64,000 nucleotides of DNA from Paenibacillus xerothermodurans (lineage in GTDB: Bacteria; Bacillota; Bacilli; Paenibacillales; NBRC-103111), in NCBI RefSeq assembly GCF_002220865.2, contig NZ_NHRJ02000006.1, forward strand, positions 1-64,000, given 5' to 3'. Both the position numbers and the translations under genes were made by a program. A model generated the notes under the pieces. The model did not search any database, had not been told where the DNA came from, and worked only from the letters and a program-made list of their open reading frames with translations. Position 1 is the first letter of the stretch, and the number at the start of each line of letters is the position of its first letter. Of this stretch, positions 43,705-53,310 are shown one piece after another.

Positions 43705-45078
43705 TCACTTCAAGTTCTTTGACCAATTTTCCGCGCGGCTCTGCAAATCGTCCAGGAAGGACTGAATGTCCGGCGCATTTCCCTGAGCTGCTTGGCTGAC
43801 AAATCCGTTGATGGCCGGGCTTATATCGCTCAGATAGAAAGGATTCGCCTCGTCCATAAGCTCGGAATGCGAGACCTCAGCCACCTTCAACGACTCTCTC
43901 ACGAATTTATCCTCAGGCAGAACAAAATCTGGATTTTTCAGAGACGGCATATAGGAAAAATAACGGTAATTATGCTTCTGCATTTCGTAACCGGCAAGGA
44001 ATTTCATCACCTCCCAAGCAACCTCAACATCCTTTGCCTCTTTTGCCATGATGATAGGATCAACCGCTGCCCATCCCTCTCCTTTCGGGCCGACATTCAT
44101 CGCCGTCCCATAGCGGTCCAGCAGGCTCTTATCCCCGCTCACCCGGAATTCGCTCATGGTGGTGGCACCGGTCATATCGAGACCTATCGCGATGTTGTTC
44201 TTCGCCAGCCCGAAGTTTTCCGCTCCCTGCGCATTGACGAAGCCCGGAGGTGCTAAGGGGGCCGCTTTTTTCAGATACTCCAGAACTTTCACCATTTCCG
44301 GAGAATTCAACTTCCATTTAATGTTCTTCATGTCGGACAGGCTGCCTTCGGCCCCTTTGGCACCGAATGCCATAGTCAACGCCACGAAGGTGGATCCGTT
44401 GATCGAGTTGCCGGCCCAATAGAGGCCGTAATTGTGTTCACTTGTTTTGGGGTTGTTGCCGGTCATTTTTAATGCGCTTTCCAACACTTGTTCGGCAGAT
44501 GCCTGCTCGGGAAGCGGAGGCACTCCCCAATCCTCAAATAGCTTTTTGTCGTACATGGTGATTCTTCTCCCGAGCACGGCGGGAATACCGAAATGATGGG
44601 CTTTATCAGGCGATTTGGTGCTGTAAGAATTATTCCATACACCGCTGATGTACAGATTCGGATCAAATTCAGGATCACCCTGGATCAAATCGTCGATATC
44701 CCGAATCAGTCCTGCCGCATACCATTGGGAGGCATAAGCTCCGCCAGTGTAAAGAATGTCGACATCTTTGGAAAGAAGCATTGCTGATTGCTTGGCTTTG
44801 GCGTTTTCCCAAGGGACTTGATAAATTTCCAATTTGATATTGGGATACATTTGTTTAAACGTCTTATCCAAAAACTCATTCAGTCCAACGCTTTCCGCGC
44901 CGGTCAGGGGATCAATTCCATTGTCCAGCTGCCAACCCGCTAATGCAACTCTCACCGTGCCTGCCAGATCAGACTTCTTTTCCACTGGCGGTGTGTCCAT
45001 TGCAGCTTCCTCGGAAGAACAAGAAGCCAAACTAACAGCAAGCATTATCGCTAAACAAAGGAGTACAACTTTTTTCAT
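43705..45078 (-). CDS. ABC sugar transporter, binding lipoprotein of importer 2
   Basis: The product has 457 residues. The signal peptide ends in the lipobox LASC followed by SSEEAAMDTPP. TVRVALAGWQLDNGIDP, IYQVPWENAKAKQSAM and DILYTGGAYASQWYAAGLI are binding-protein family 1 features. It follows its permease pair (45130-46926) by 51 bases. It differs strongly from the binding protein of importer 1 at 50912, so the two importers probably take different forms of the substrate. Confidence 0.88.
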   Translation of the reverse strand: MKKVVLLCLAIMLAVSLASCSSEEAAMDTPPVEKKSDLAGTVRVALAGWQLDNGIDPLTGAESVGLNEFLDKTFKQMYPNIKLEIYQVPWENAKAKQSAMLLSKDVDILYTGGAYASQWYAAGLIRDIDDLIQGDPEFDPNLYISGVWNNSYSTKSPDKAHHFGIPAVLGRRITMYDKKLFEDWGVPPLPEQASAEQVLESALKMTGNNPKTSEHNYGLYWAGNSINGSTFVALTMAFGAKGAEGSLSDMKNIKWKLNSPEMVKVLEYLKKAAPLAPPGFVNAQGAENFGLAKNNIAIGLDMTGATTMSEFRVSGDKSLLDRYGTAMNVGPKGEGWAAVDPIIMAKEAKDVEVAWEVMKFLAGYEMQKHNYRYFSYMPSLKNPDFVLPEDKFVRESLKVAEVSHSELMDEANPFYLSDISPAINGFVSQAAQGNAPDIQSFLDDLQSRAENWSKNLK

Positions 45079-45129
45079 TGCGGTTTACCCCTTTCTCAAA
45101 TATAACACGACTGAATCGAACACGGTGCC

Positions 45130-45996
45130 TTATTGCTTGATGCCCGTCAAGGCGATGCTCTCAATGATGTACCTTTGAAGGAACAGATAAACGACTATCA
45201 CAGGGACTAGGCTGACCGTTGTGGCAGCCATGATGATGGACGGGAATTTGTTAATGCCGTTGTTGTAGGTGAACATCGCAAGACCAAGCTGAATCGTATA
45301 CTTAGATGCGCTTTTTAAAGCCAGCAAAGGCCATAGCAGGTCGTTCCATACGCCTAAAAAAAGAAGGATCACCATAGTTGCGACAATTGGAGTACACAGA
45401 GGAAAATAAATTCTGGAAAAAACCGTAAACTCTTTGGCACCATCCATGATGCCTGCCTCTCTTAAGCTGGAGGGAAGCTGATCAAAAAAGGCTTTGGCCA
45501 GGAACGTGCCGAACGCGTAGTTGAGTGCCGGCAGGTAGAAGGCCCAGTACGAGTCAATAAGATGCAGCTTGCTGAAGAGCAAGTATTGCGGAATCATAGT
45601 CATTTCGAACGGAATCATCATGGTACTTAACGCCAGGACAAGAACCACATCTGCACCTTTGAAACGGATCTTGGACAAGGCGTAGCCCGAAAGCAGCGCT
45701 GACCCCACACTTACCAAAATCACGCCGCAGCTGACATATACCGAATTGAGAATATATTTCAGCATCGGCACGTTCGTGAACGCCGCTTTGTAATTTTTGA
45801 AGGACGGATCTTCCGGCCAAAATCTCGGAGGAAAGCCTAATTCAAGCCTCGCAGCCCAGTCAAAGCTCGTGCTCACCATCCATACGAAAGGTATGATCAT
45901 CACAAGCGAGCTTAAGGAGAGAATCAAGGTCAGGAACCATTGGACTACAGCTTCATTCAGCCGCCTCGAGGTACTTCGGAATTGCAAGGACGACAT
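45130..45996 (-). CDS. ABC sugar transporter permease, MalG-type, importer 2
   Basis: The product has 288 residues and six membrane spans. MIIPFVWMVSTSFDWAARLE and the C-terminus QRYIIESIALTGIKQ are standard. The EAA loop reads LREAGIMDGAKEFTVFSRIY, with Gly in place of the usual second Ala. It is 12 bases after the MalF-type gene and 51 bases before the binding protein gene. Confidence 0.9.
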   Translation of the reverse strand: MSSLQFRSTSRRLNEAVVQWFLTLILSLSSLVMIIPFVWMVSTSFDWAARLELGFPPRFWPEDPSFKNYKAAFTNVPMLKYILNSVYVSCGVILVSVGSALLSGYALSKIRFKGADVVLVLALSTMMIPFEMTMIPQYLLFSKLHLIDSYWAFYLPALNYAFGTFLAKAFFDQLPSSLREAGIMDGAKEFTVFSRIYFPLCTPIVATMVILLFLGVWNDLLWPLLALKSASKYTIQLGLAMFTYNNGINKFPSIIMAATTVSLVPVIVVYLFLQRYIIESIALTGIKQ

Positions 45997-46008
45997 AGCC
46001 TCCCTCCT

Positions 46009-46926
46009 TCAGTCAAAACTGTCTTTTTTTCTGTTGAGTCTAAGCAGCAGAACCGTAAGCACAAGAATTACGAGGAACAGTAAATAAGAAGCCGCCGTCG
46101 CCAAGCCCATTTGCCCTGCCAGGAACGCGTTCCTGTAAATATACAATACGGCGCTGAGCAAGGATCCACTGGGGTTTCCCGCTGTTCCGCCGATCAGCCA
46201 CACATCGGTAAAACGCTTCATGCTGCCGATCGTGCCCATCACAATCATGAACACGAAAATCGAACGCAAGTACGGGATGGTTATATACCACCATTTGGTT
46301 ATCCCTCCGGCGCCATCCACCTCGGCAGCCTCATACAGCTCGCGGGGAACGCTCTGCAAACCGGCTATGAAAATAATCGTGTTGTAACCTAAAGCTCCCC
46401 ACATGCTCATCATGACGATACTCAGCCGGGATACATTAGGGTCCGTGAACCAACCGACCGGAGCGATCTCGAACCATCCGAGCGCGAAGTTAAGCAGTCC
46501 TTCTTTGGTCGGAAAGAACAAGAAAGAAAACAATAGTGAAGTCGCCACGGCGGAAACTACGTTGGGCATAAAGAAAATGCCTTTGAAGATGTTTTTGGCC
46601 GTCACGAATTTCAAGCTGTTAATAACGCTTGCTAACACAAAGGAAACCGCAATCCCAAGCGACACCGATAGAATGCCCATGTACACGGTGTTGGAAAGAG
46701 ACTGCCAAAAAATCGGATCATTCAGCACGTAGGCATAGTTGGCTGAGCCGACCCATGCTCCCCCGAGATTCGCACCCGACGTCTGGTGAAAGCTCATGTA
46801 GAGCGCCGCGAGCATTGGATAAATGGCAAAAGCAAACACACCGATAACCAAAGGAGAAACGAAGGCAAATCCTGTCCAGTCGTGTCGTGTCAATCTCCAT
46901 TCACGCCGCTGTGCCATCTGGCTCAT
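46009..46926 (-). CDS. ABC sugar transporter permease, MalF-type, importer 2
   Basis: The product has 305 residues. GFAFVSPLVIGVFAFAIYPM is the first span, and the EAA loop is LYEAAEVDGAGGITKWWYIT. Its ATG overlaps the stop of the ADP-ribosylglycohydrolase-like gene by ATGA, so translation of this importer is coupled to that enzyme. This coupling is the best argument that the enzyme acts on what the importer brings in. Confidence 0.9.
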   Translation of the reverse strand: MSQMAQRREWRLTRHDWTGFAFVSPLVIGVFAFAIYPMLAALYMSFHQTSGANLGGAWVGSANYAYVLNDPIFWQSLSNTVYMGILSVSLGIAVSFVLASVINSLKFVTAKNIFKGIFFMPNVVSAVATSLLFSFLFFPTKEGLLNFALGWFEIAPVGWFTDPNVSRLSIVMMSMWGALGYNTIIFIAGLQSVPRELYEAAEVDGAGGITKWWYITIPYLRSIFVFMIVMGTIGSMKRFTDVWLIGGTAGNPSGSLLSAVLYIYRNAFLAGQMGLATAASYLLFLVILVLTVLLLRLNRKKDSFD

Positions 46927-49055
46927 ATCCCCTTCACCGAGAAGCCTTTGAAGTGGCTGTGGCTGCCATGGAAGCTGGAGAAGCCGATCTGGCCGGTTAA
47001 ATACGGTTGATCGTTATCGCTGTATTCGATCTTTGGCTCGCCATTCACGCTAATCTTGAAGCGGTTACCGTTCGCTTCCACAGTGATCGAGTATGTTTCT
47101 TCAGTGCGCCACACACAATCGGCTGCCGCCAATTGTGTATAGCCGTTGTCGTTTTTGTAAAGCACGATTTGATTTTCAGGCGCGAGCCCAGCCGCGTAGG
47201 AGCGAATCGCTCCCTGCACACGAAATTGGATGTTATGGCAGCCTCCGGTCTTGGGGACAACCTTGCCTGTAAACACATAATCGTCCCAGTGCAAATCACC
47301 GGTATAACACTCCGCCGGCTCACCGTAATAGCTGCCGCTTAATTCCCCGTCCTCCAGCGTCCATAAGCCTCGGAGATACGTAAATTGAGATACTTCAATG
47401 TGCAGCGTATTCCATCTCTCCAACCGCTCCTTCGCAAAGTCCAGCTCATAGTCCGGTTTGCCGGAGAAATGAACGTCATCGACGTAAGCGCTAAGAGTAC
47501 TATCCCAGCCGTGCATCGGAATCAATTCAACACCAGCTTCCTCCAAGCAGACACCACTCATGAAGGGGATATCAAGACGCACGTCTGCCCACTCACCGGG
47601 AAGCAGTGTTTTACTTTTACCGTAATGCCGAATGCCGGCGTTGCCGTCTTTTACATATGCGCGAGCTTTCACCGGATTCGTCTCCGCAAAAGGTATCATC
47701 ACCTTCGCTTCTAACGACTGCCCCGGATAAAGAAGCGGTGAGAAGCTCGGATCGTAACGGCTGTCGTTGAAATCGTCGGGACGGTAGTAAGTTTTATGGT
47801 AAACCCGGAAACCGCAGCCGCCGCGTACCTTGTCAAATGTGATCTTGAGCGAGCCCGTTCCGCTGGCTGCGGCTTCCGTCGTATGTTCTACAGCTCCCGT
47901 CACGTGCCAATCTGCATCGGAATCCAGACGGAACGCATGTGTCGAGCCGGGATATTCAAAATGAAAGCGAGGCCCAACGCCAGCTAACACTGCTTTCCAC
48001 TCGGCAGGCGGCTCTTCGCCGGCGATCTTGTAGCCAAGGTTGGCTATATAGGCGGCGCAGCCCGGAATATCCACGATGTTAAGTGAACCGATGACGGTGG
48101 AGCAGCACAAGAAGTCGTTGATCGGTTTTCGCCAGGAGTAACCAATACCGCCGAGACCGCTGCGCACGCCCATGATCGTACCCACGTTAGCAACGTTGCA
48201 GTCTGTGTCCCAGCCGCACATGTTGCATATATTGATTGCGCGGCTGAAATCACCTGCGCCGTACAGCAGAGAGAGCACGATCACTGCGGAATTGGGGATG
48301 ATATGGCAGGCACCGGGATACCGGTCGTAGCCAAAGTTCTCGTGCACGTGCCGGAAGCAGTCCCGCCAGTTGCCGGGATTGTTCTCGTAGTAGCTGATGA
48401 CGTCTCTGGTGATACGCGCGTATTCGGAATCCGCCGGAATTACAGACAGGCCGGCCGCAATGATGTTCCCGATGTCTTGCTCCGTGAAGGCTGCAGCAAT
48501 ACAAGCAGCGATGAACATACCACCATACTTGCCGTTACCGTCATGCGACACACTGGCCATTTTTTCAGCGTATTCGCTCGCGAGCTGGGGATTCCCGGGT
48601 GCGATCAGACCCCACGCATCGATGAAAATCTGGCCCCCGATTTGTTCAGCGACGGCGGACCCGTTCTGTTCCAGAGACCCCGATCTGGGAGCGGCAATGC
48701 CATTTTTTAAATTCAAATAAGCCGTATGCTCCGTTGATTTTCCATACCCGCCCCACCAGAAAAAGCCGTGTCCGTCCGGCACATAATTCAGCCACGTCAG
48801 ACCCATTTGCTCCGCTGTAATCTCACTCGTGTAAGTGTAATCCTCCAACGCCCGCAGAAAAACCATAGGCCCGTTGGTATCGTCGTCTGCGGCAAAGTTT
48901 TTGAATTCATGCAAGTAACCGGTAATTTCCCCAAACGTGCGTTCCAACCGTTCATATGTCCAGCCTTCTACGTTACCCCCATGCCGGACGCCGATGATCT
49001 TGCCCAGCCAGCCCGCGTAAACCTTCTCGATATAATCCATCGGAATACTCGACAT
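46923..49055 (-). CDS. ADP-ribosylglycohydrolase-fold enzyme fused to carbohydrate-binding and concanavalin-like domains
   Basis: The product has 710 residues and no signal peptide, so it is cytoplasmic. Residues 5-345 are an ADP-ribosylglycohydrolase (ARH) domain with the metal sites D57-D58-D59-T60 (AADDDTNGP), H171-D172 (SHDGNGKYGG) and D283-T284-D285 (GWDTDCNVAN). Residues about 365-540 look like a carbohydrate-binding jelly roll (SGTGSLKITFDKVRGGCGF). Residues about 550-710 resemble a DUF1080/LamG-type fold (LWTLEDGELSG, NIQFRVQG, GQIGFSSF). It sits between two complete sugar importers and overlaps the next permease by ATGA. A glycosidic N- or O-ribosyl-like bond, rather than protein ADP-ribose, is a likely target; this is inference. 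Confidence 0.82.
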   Translation of the reverse strand: MSSIPMDYIEKVYAGWLGKIIGVRHGGNVEGWTYERLERTFGEITGYLHEFKNFAADDDTNGPMVFLRALEDYTYTSEITAEQMGLTWLNYVPDGHGFFWWGGYGKSTEHTAYLNLKNGIAAPRSGSLEQNGSAVAEQIGGQIFIDAWGLIAPGNPQLASEYAEKMASVSHDGNGKYGGMFIAACIAAAFTEQDIGNIIAAGLSVIPADSEYARITRDVISYYENNPGNWRDCFRHVHENFGYDRYPGACHIIPNSAVIVLSLLYGAGDFSRAINICNMCGWDTDCNVANVGTIMGVRSGLGGIGYSWRKPINDFLCCSTVIGSLNIVDIPGCAAYIANLGYKIAGEEPPAEWKAVLAGVGPRFHFEYPGSTHAFRLDSDADWHVTGAVEHTTEAAASGTGSLKITFDKVRGGCGFRVYHKTYYRPDDFNDSRYDPSFSPLLYPGQSLEAKVMIPFAETNPVKARAYVKDGNAGIRHYGKSKTLLPGEWADVRLDIPFMSGVCLEEAGVELIPMHGWDSTLSAYVDDVHFSGKPDYELDFAKERLERWNTLHIEVSQFTYLRGLWTLEDGELSGSYYGEPAECYTGDLHWDDYVFTGKVVPKTGGCHNIQFRVQGAIRSYAAGLAPENQIVLYKNDNGYTQLAAADCVWRTEETYSITVEANGNRFKISVNGEPKIEYSDNDQPYLTGQIGFSSFHGSHSHFKGFSVKGI

Positions 49056-49066
49056 GCCTCAGCCTC

Positions 49067-49948
49067 CTATTCTTTAATACCGCTCATGACCACACCTTCC
49101 ACGAAATGCCGCTGAGCTAAAAAATACACAAGCAGCACCGGCAATGTAACAATCACAGCTCCCGCCATCATATAGTTCCACTGCGTCGTGTAAGTGCCTT
49201 GAAACGTTGCAAGTCCCAGCGTTAGCGTCTTCAACTCGAGCTTGTTAATGTAAATCAGGGGTCCGAGAAAATCGTTCCACGTTCCCATAAAGATAAAAAT
49301 CGCTAAGGTGACCAAAGCCGGTTTCGCGTTAGGCAGCATAATGTGCCGGTATATTTGCGGAAAGCTGCAGCCGTCGATCATTGCCGATTGCTCGAGCTCC
49401 TTCGGAAGTGTGAGAAAAAATTGCCGGAGCAAGAAGGTCCCGAAAGCACTGAACAACGCCGGGACAATGAGAGCGTTGTGGGTGTTCAGCCAGCCCAGCG
49501 ACTTGATGATTTTGAACGTAGGTATCATTGTGACCTGGTATGGAATCATCATCGTCGCCAAATATACGGTGAATAATGCGTCACGTCCGGGAAATTTCAA
49601 CCGTGCAAAAGCGTACGCTCCCATCGAGCATGTAAGCAGCTGGCCCACCACCACGAGCAGCGTGATCTTCGTTGTGTTTAACAAAAATTTCCCCCACGGA
49701 GCGCTATTAAACATATAAATATAGTTCTCCCAGAGCAGCCGGCCCGGAATCCACACAGGCGGAAATGCATACATTTCATTCAAGCTTTTGAGAGAGCTCG
49801 AGATCATCCAGAAAAACGGGATAATCATCAACAGCGACCCGGTTAGCAAAAACAGATGTATCGCTGCATGTCGCCATAGCTTTGAGCCCCTGCTTACCCT
49901 GCTTACAACCGTGCGCTGCAGTTCAACGTTTGCTTTGGGAGTACTCAT
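49067..49948 (-). CDS. ABC sugar transporter permease, MalG-type, importer 1
   Basis: The product has 293 residues from the ATG at 49948 (AGAGG upstream); a TTG directly before it is possible. LMIIPFFWMISSSLKSLNEM begins the membrane part, the EAA loop is LEQSAMIDGCSFPQIYRHIM with Gln-Ser for Glu-Ala, and the end is QRHFVEGVVMSGIKE. It is 11 bases upstream of the ARH-fusion gene and 18 bases after its MalF-type partner. Confidence 0.9.
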   Translation of the reverse strand: MSTPKANVELQRTVVSRVSRGSKLWRHAAIHLFLLTGSLLMIIPFFWMISSSLKSLNEMYAFPPVWIPGRLLWENYIYMFNSAPWGKFLLNTTKITLLVVVGQLLTCSMGAYAFARLKFPGRDALFTVYLATMMIPYQVTMIPTFKIIKSLGWLNTHNALIVPALFSAFGTFLLRQFFLTLPKELEQSAMIDGCSFPQIYRHIMLPNAKPALVTLAIFIFMGTWNDFLGPLIYINKLELKTLTLGLATFQGTYTTQWNYMMAGAVIVTLPVLLVYFLAQRHFVEGVVMSGIKE

Positions 49949-49966
49949 CAAGCCTGACCTCTTTTC

Positions 49967-50854
49967 TCAATAAACGTCTTTGCTCTTGGCGAGCCTCATC
50001 TGGATCAAAGTAACGACAAAGATGATGGCGAATAATATGTAAGCCATAGCGGACGCGTAGCCCTGTTTGAAAAACTGAAACGCATTCTGGTATATCCAGA
50101 AGACCACAACGGTAGTGGATTTGGCAGGGCCGCCTCCCGTCATAACAAAGATTTGGTCAAACACCTGGAAAGAGCCGATAATAGACATCACTACAACAAA
50201 CAAGGTGGTATGCCTCAGCAGAGGAACCGTAATGTAGAAAAACTGCTTGATCCCGCTAGCCCCATCTATCTTCGCAGCTTCGTACAACGCCGGAGAGATA
50301 CCCTGCAGGCCTGCAAGGAAGATCACCATGTTGAAGCCCAGGTGTTTCCATATGCTCATGATAATGATCGCGGGCATTGCCCACTCAATACTCGCTAGCC
50401 ATTCCGGCTGATACATATTCAACCGGGCCAGTATGGCGTTAATTAAACCGTAATCTGTGTTATATAACCACTTCCACACTTGAGCGACGGCGACCATGGA
50501 TGTCACCACAGGGATGAAGAATGCGGTTCTGTATGCCCCCATGAAGCGAATTTTCGCATTTAATGCAATAGCCACAATTAACGCTAAAAGGACTCCCAAA
50601 GGTACCGTGCCCAAAGTGAAATACAGCGTATGGCTTAGTGAGGCTAAAAAATCCGCATCATGCAGCAGATTGGCATAGTTAGTTACACCGATCCACTTGG
50701 GCGACGTGATTCCATCGTACTTGGTAAAGCTCAAATATAGGGAACTGACGACTGGTATTAAGGTGAAAATCAGAAATCCGACCATAATAGGAGTGATAAA
50801 TATATATCCCCATAGCGTTTCTTTGTAGCGGTAAGATCGCGGCGAAGTTATCAT
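49967..50854 (-). CDS. ABC sugar transporter permease, MalF-type, importer 1
   Basis: The product has 295 residues from the ATG at 50854, preceded by AGGAGGCACCCG; an ATG at 50887 is less likely. TLWGYIFITPIMVGFLIFTL opens the membrane part. The EAA loop is LYEAAKIDGASGIKQFFYIT. The C-terminus is basic (MRLAKSKDVY). It is the second gene of the long sugar operon. Confidence 0.91.
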   Translation of the reverse strand: MITSPRSYRYKETLWGYIFITPIMVGFLIFTLIPVVSSLYLSFTKYDGITSPKWIGVTNYANLLHDADFLASLSHTLYFTLGTVPLGVLLALIVAIALNAKIRFMGAYRTAFFIPVVTSMVAVAQVWKWLYNTDYGLINAILARLNMYQPEWLASIEWAMPAIIIMSIWKHLGFNMVIFLAGLQGISPALYEAAKIDGASGIKQFFYITVPLLRHTTLFVVVMSIIGSFQVFDQIFVMTGGGPAKSTTVVVFWIYQNAFQFFKQGYASAMAYILFAIIFVVTLIQMRLAKSKDVY

Positions 50855-50911
50855 CGGGTGCCTCCTGTCAGAACAGCCTAAAAGCATAATTAGTTCAGAG
50901 CCTACAGTGGT

Positions 50912-52180
50912 TCACTCGCTCAAAATCTGGTTCATGGTGCTGACGATTTTGGTCTGCGTCTCCTCAGGCGATTGCGTGCCGAGCAGCATCAGATCGATTT
51001 CCTGTGTCACCGCCAGATTGATTTCCGCAGATCTCATATTCGTAACTTCCTCCAAGTTAACCATTGGCGCGCTGGCGATGAACGCTTTCACGTTGTCCGG
51101 AAACTTCGAATCGAGAATCATTTGGTTCGCCGCGTTGTCCTGCGTCGCAGGCAGAGCCATATTGTACTTGGCCACAATATTCATCCCTTCCGGACCCACG
51201 AAAAACTTCAATACCTCCCAAGCCTCTTTCGGATGCTTTGTCTCCGCTGATATGCCCCATTCCAGCACCCCTGCCTTGGTAGTCTGTGTGACCCCTTTAG
51301 GCATTCTGACCACATCCCATTGGAAGGGCAGCGGCTCGGCTTTAAAAGCCGGGAGCTGCCATAATCCTGATGCGAACATAGCAACCTGCCCGTTGCGGAA
51401 CTGCGCGTCACTGCCCTGGCCCTGTGCTTTTTGTTCCGCCGGATTCGGGGAAGAACGATCCTGCACTGCAATCCGATGCATCAGCCGCAGGGCATTCAGT
51501 GCCTCCGGCGTGTCGAACCCGCTTTTCGTTCCATCCGACGAATAAATGTGAGCGCCCGCCCGGTTTAAGAATCCTCCCCAACTGAGCACGCCGTTCTCGA
51601 TCAGATAGCCGTACTGCCTTTGCCCGGAATCAGTGAGTTTCTTAGCCGTCTCAATAAATTCCTGTTCCGTCCAGTCATCCGTCGGATACGGCCCCCCTTG
51701 TTTATCAAACATATCTTTGTTGTAGTACATCACCAAGGGAGACACTTCCTGCGTGAGCGCGTACAGCTTACCATCTACTCTGAAGGCATCCACAAGCGGT
51801 TTATAAAAGCTGTCCAAGTTGAAGCTCGCATCTCCCTCGATGAATTCATCCAGCGGCATCAACACACCTTTTTCCGCGAATGGAAACACCCAATCGTTCA
51901 AATACAAAATATCAGGAGCTTCGCCGCCGGACACTAGCGTCATCGTTTTCTGGTAGCGATCCGTACCAAGATCCACCCATTCGATTTTGATATTCGGATG
52001 CTTCTGCATAAACAAATCTGCGGTCTCATATCTCAGCTTCTTCTCTTGCTCGCTGCCGGATACGGACATTTTGATAGTGACTTGCCCCCCGGCGTCGGTG
52101 CTGTCCGTTGTGCATCCGGCTGTCAATGCTGCCGCCAGCGCGGCTCCAATTAGTACCGATAGCAGCTTTCGCTTAGGCAT
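50912..52180 (-). CDS. ABC sugar transporter, binding lipoprotein of importer 1
   Basis: The product has 422 residues from the ATG at 52180 (GGAGGGATTTCAG upstream); the frame is open to 52216. The lipobox is LTAGC. VTIKMSVSGSEQEKKLRYET and DILYLNDWVFPFAEKGVLMP are family 1 features, and FVGPEGMNIVAKYNMALPAT is near the C-terminus. It is the first structural gene of the long operon and is preceded by a perfect cre site and an AraC-type regulator gene. Confidence 0.9.
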   Translation of the reverse strand: MPKRKLLSVLIGAALAAALTAGCTTDSTDAGGQVTIKMSVSGSEQEKKLRYETADLFMQKHPNIKIEWVDLGTDRYQKTMTLVSGGEAPDILYLNDWVFPFAEKGVLMPLDEFIEGDASFNLDSFYKPLVDAFRVDGKLYALTQEVSPLVMYYNKDMFDKQGGPYPTDDWTEQEFIETAKKLTDSGQRQYGYLIENGVLSWGGFLNRAGAHIYSSDGTKSGFDTPEALNALRLMHRIAVQDRSSPNPAEQKAQGQGSDAQFRNGQVAMFASGLWQLPAFKAEPLPFQWDVVRMPKGVTQTTKAGVLEWGISAETKHPKEAWEVLKFFVGPEGMNIVAKYNMALPATQDNAANQMILDSKFPDNVKAFIASAPMVNLEEVTNMRSAEINLAVTQEIDLMLLGTQSPEETQTKIVSTMNQILSE

Positions 52181-52306
52181 CTGAAATCCCTCCATTGTCG
52201 GATTAATTTCCACCACTCACCAGAAAACGGTGCGACGTCACCTCCTAGTTTCAATGTCAGATGGTCATGGACAGCCGTTGCAGTCAGCGGCCATATGGCA
52301 ATGATC

Positions 52307-52320
52307 TGTAACCGTTTACA
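52307..52320. promoter_or_regulatory. Perfect cre (CcpA) site upstream of the long sugar operon
   Basis: TGTAACCGTTTACA (reverse complement TGTAAACGGTTACA) matches the consensus TGNAARCGNWWNCA at every position and is nearly palindromic. It lies 127 bases upstream of the importer-1 binding protein start. A TATACT on the minus strand at about 52331-52336 could be the -10 box, placing the cre just past the transcription start, a roadblock position. Confidence 0.75.
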
Positions 52321-52398
52321 GAGCTTTGGATCAAGTATAGGCCATTGTCAGGACACAATTCTTCACGAAAAACGTTGAATTGTTCACAAAAACGGCTA

Positions 52399-53238
52399 TT
52401 ATTTTGATTTGCAAAAACGGTACTGATTTGGGGTCATACCAACAATGGCGTTGAACGCTCGGTAAAAAGAGTTATGGTTTTGAAAGCCTGACTGGAGATA
52501 TACTTGCATGATAGACAAGTCCGTGCTTGCCAACAGCTTTTTGGCTTCATTGACCCGCAGCTCAGTCAAATAGTCCTTAAATCCGATCCCCATTACCTCC
52601 TTGAACAAATGCCGCGTCCGCGAGGGGCTAAGCGCTAGCTGTGAGGCCACATCCGACAACTCCAACGGCTCGCGGAAATTTTCCTGTAAATAGCTCAGCG
52701 CAGGCAATAAGATGAAATACAACGAAAAGACACTGTTGTTCCTCCCAGGAGGCGAGTGCTGACCATAATGTCGCAGCAAGAGCGCACATATCTGCATCAT
52801 CGTGCCGCGGATCATGGCTTGAAAAGCCGGCTGACGTTCTGCGAATTCCTGCCGTAGAAAATGAATAAGCTGTCCGATCTTGCGGGCAGCCGTCTGCTCA
52901 GCGGGAATCTGATTTTGAAATGTTGCGGGGCGATAAATAAATGGCAGCAGCAGTTCCTGTTCACTCTCGACGATTTCTTTACTGAAAAAGACAAACAAAT
53001 ATTTGCTCGGATTATCCGGGTCGGATTGAGCGATATGTCTCTCCATGTTATTGACAACGAATACATCCCCTGCCTTCGCCCGATATTTTTTGTCTCCAAA
53101 GAAAAACCAACCGCTTCCGGACACACAATACCCGATTTCCAATGCAGTATGCCAATGAAATGTTTCCAGCGAGGAACTCGGCGTCCATTCTGACACTTTC
53201 ACCGGCAAGTCTCTTTCCAGATCATAGGCTACTTGCAT
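52399..53238 (-). CDS. AraC-family transcriptional regulator with cupin sensor
   Basis: The product has 279 residues from the ATG at 53238 (AGGAG upstream); a TTG just before is an alternative. The N-terminal cupin-like domain contains FHWHTALEIGYCVSGSGWFF and FVVNNMERH. The C-terminal AraC domain has LSDVASQLALSPSRTRHLFK and IMQVYLQSGFQNHNSFYRAF. It lies directly upstream of the sugar operon on the same strand and probably activates it when its sugar is bound. Confidence 0.9.
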   Translation of the reverse strand: MQVAYDLERDLPVKVSEWTPSSSLETFHWHTALEIGYCVSGSGWFFFGDKKYRAKAGDVFVVNNMERHIAQSDPDNPSKYLFVFFSKEIVESEQELLLPFIYRPATFQNQIPAEQTAARKIGQLIHFLRQEFAERQPAFQAMIRGTMMQICALLLRHYGQHSPPGRNNSVFSLYFILLPALSYLQENFREPLELSDVASQLALSPSRTRHLFKEVMGIGFKDYLTELRVNEAKKLLASTDLSIMQVYLQSGFQNHNSFYRAFNAIVGMTPNQYRFCKSK

Positions 53239-53310
53239 CAAACAACTCCTCCTGTGCGAATGATAAATTCCGAAGCACGCTTCTCACTCTTTACAATGTA
53301 ACCACAACGC

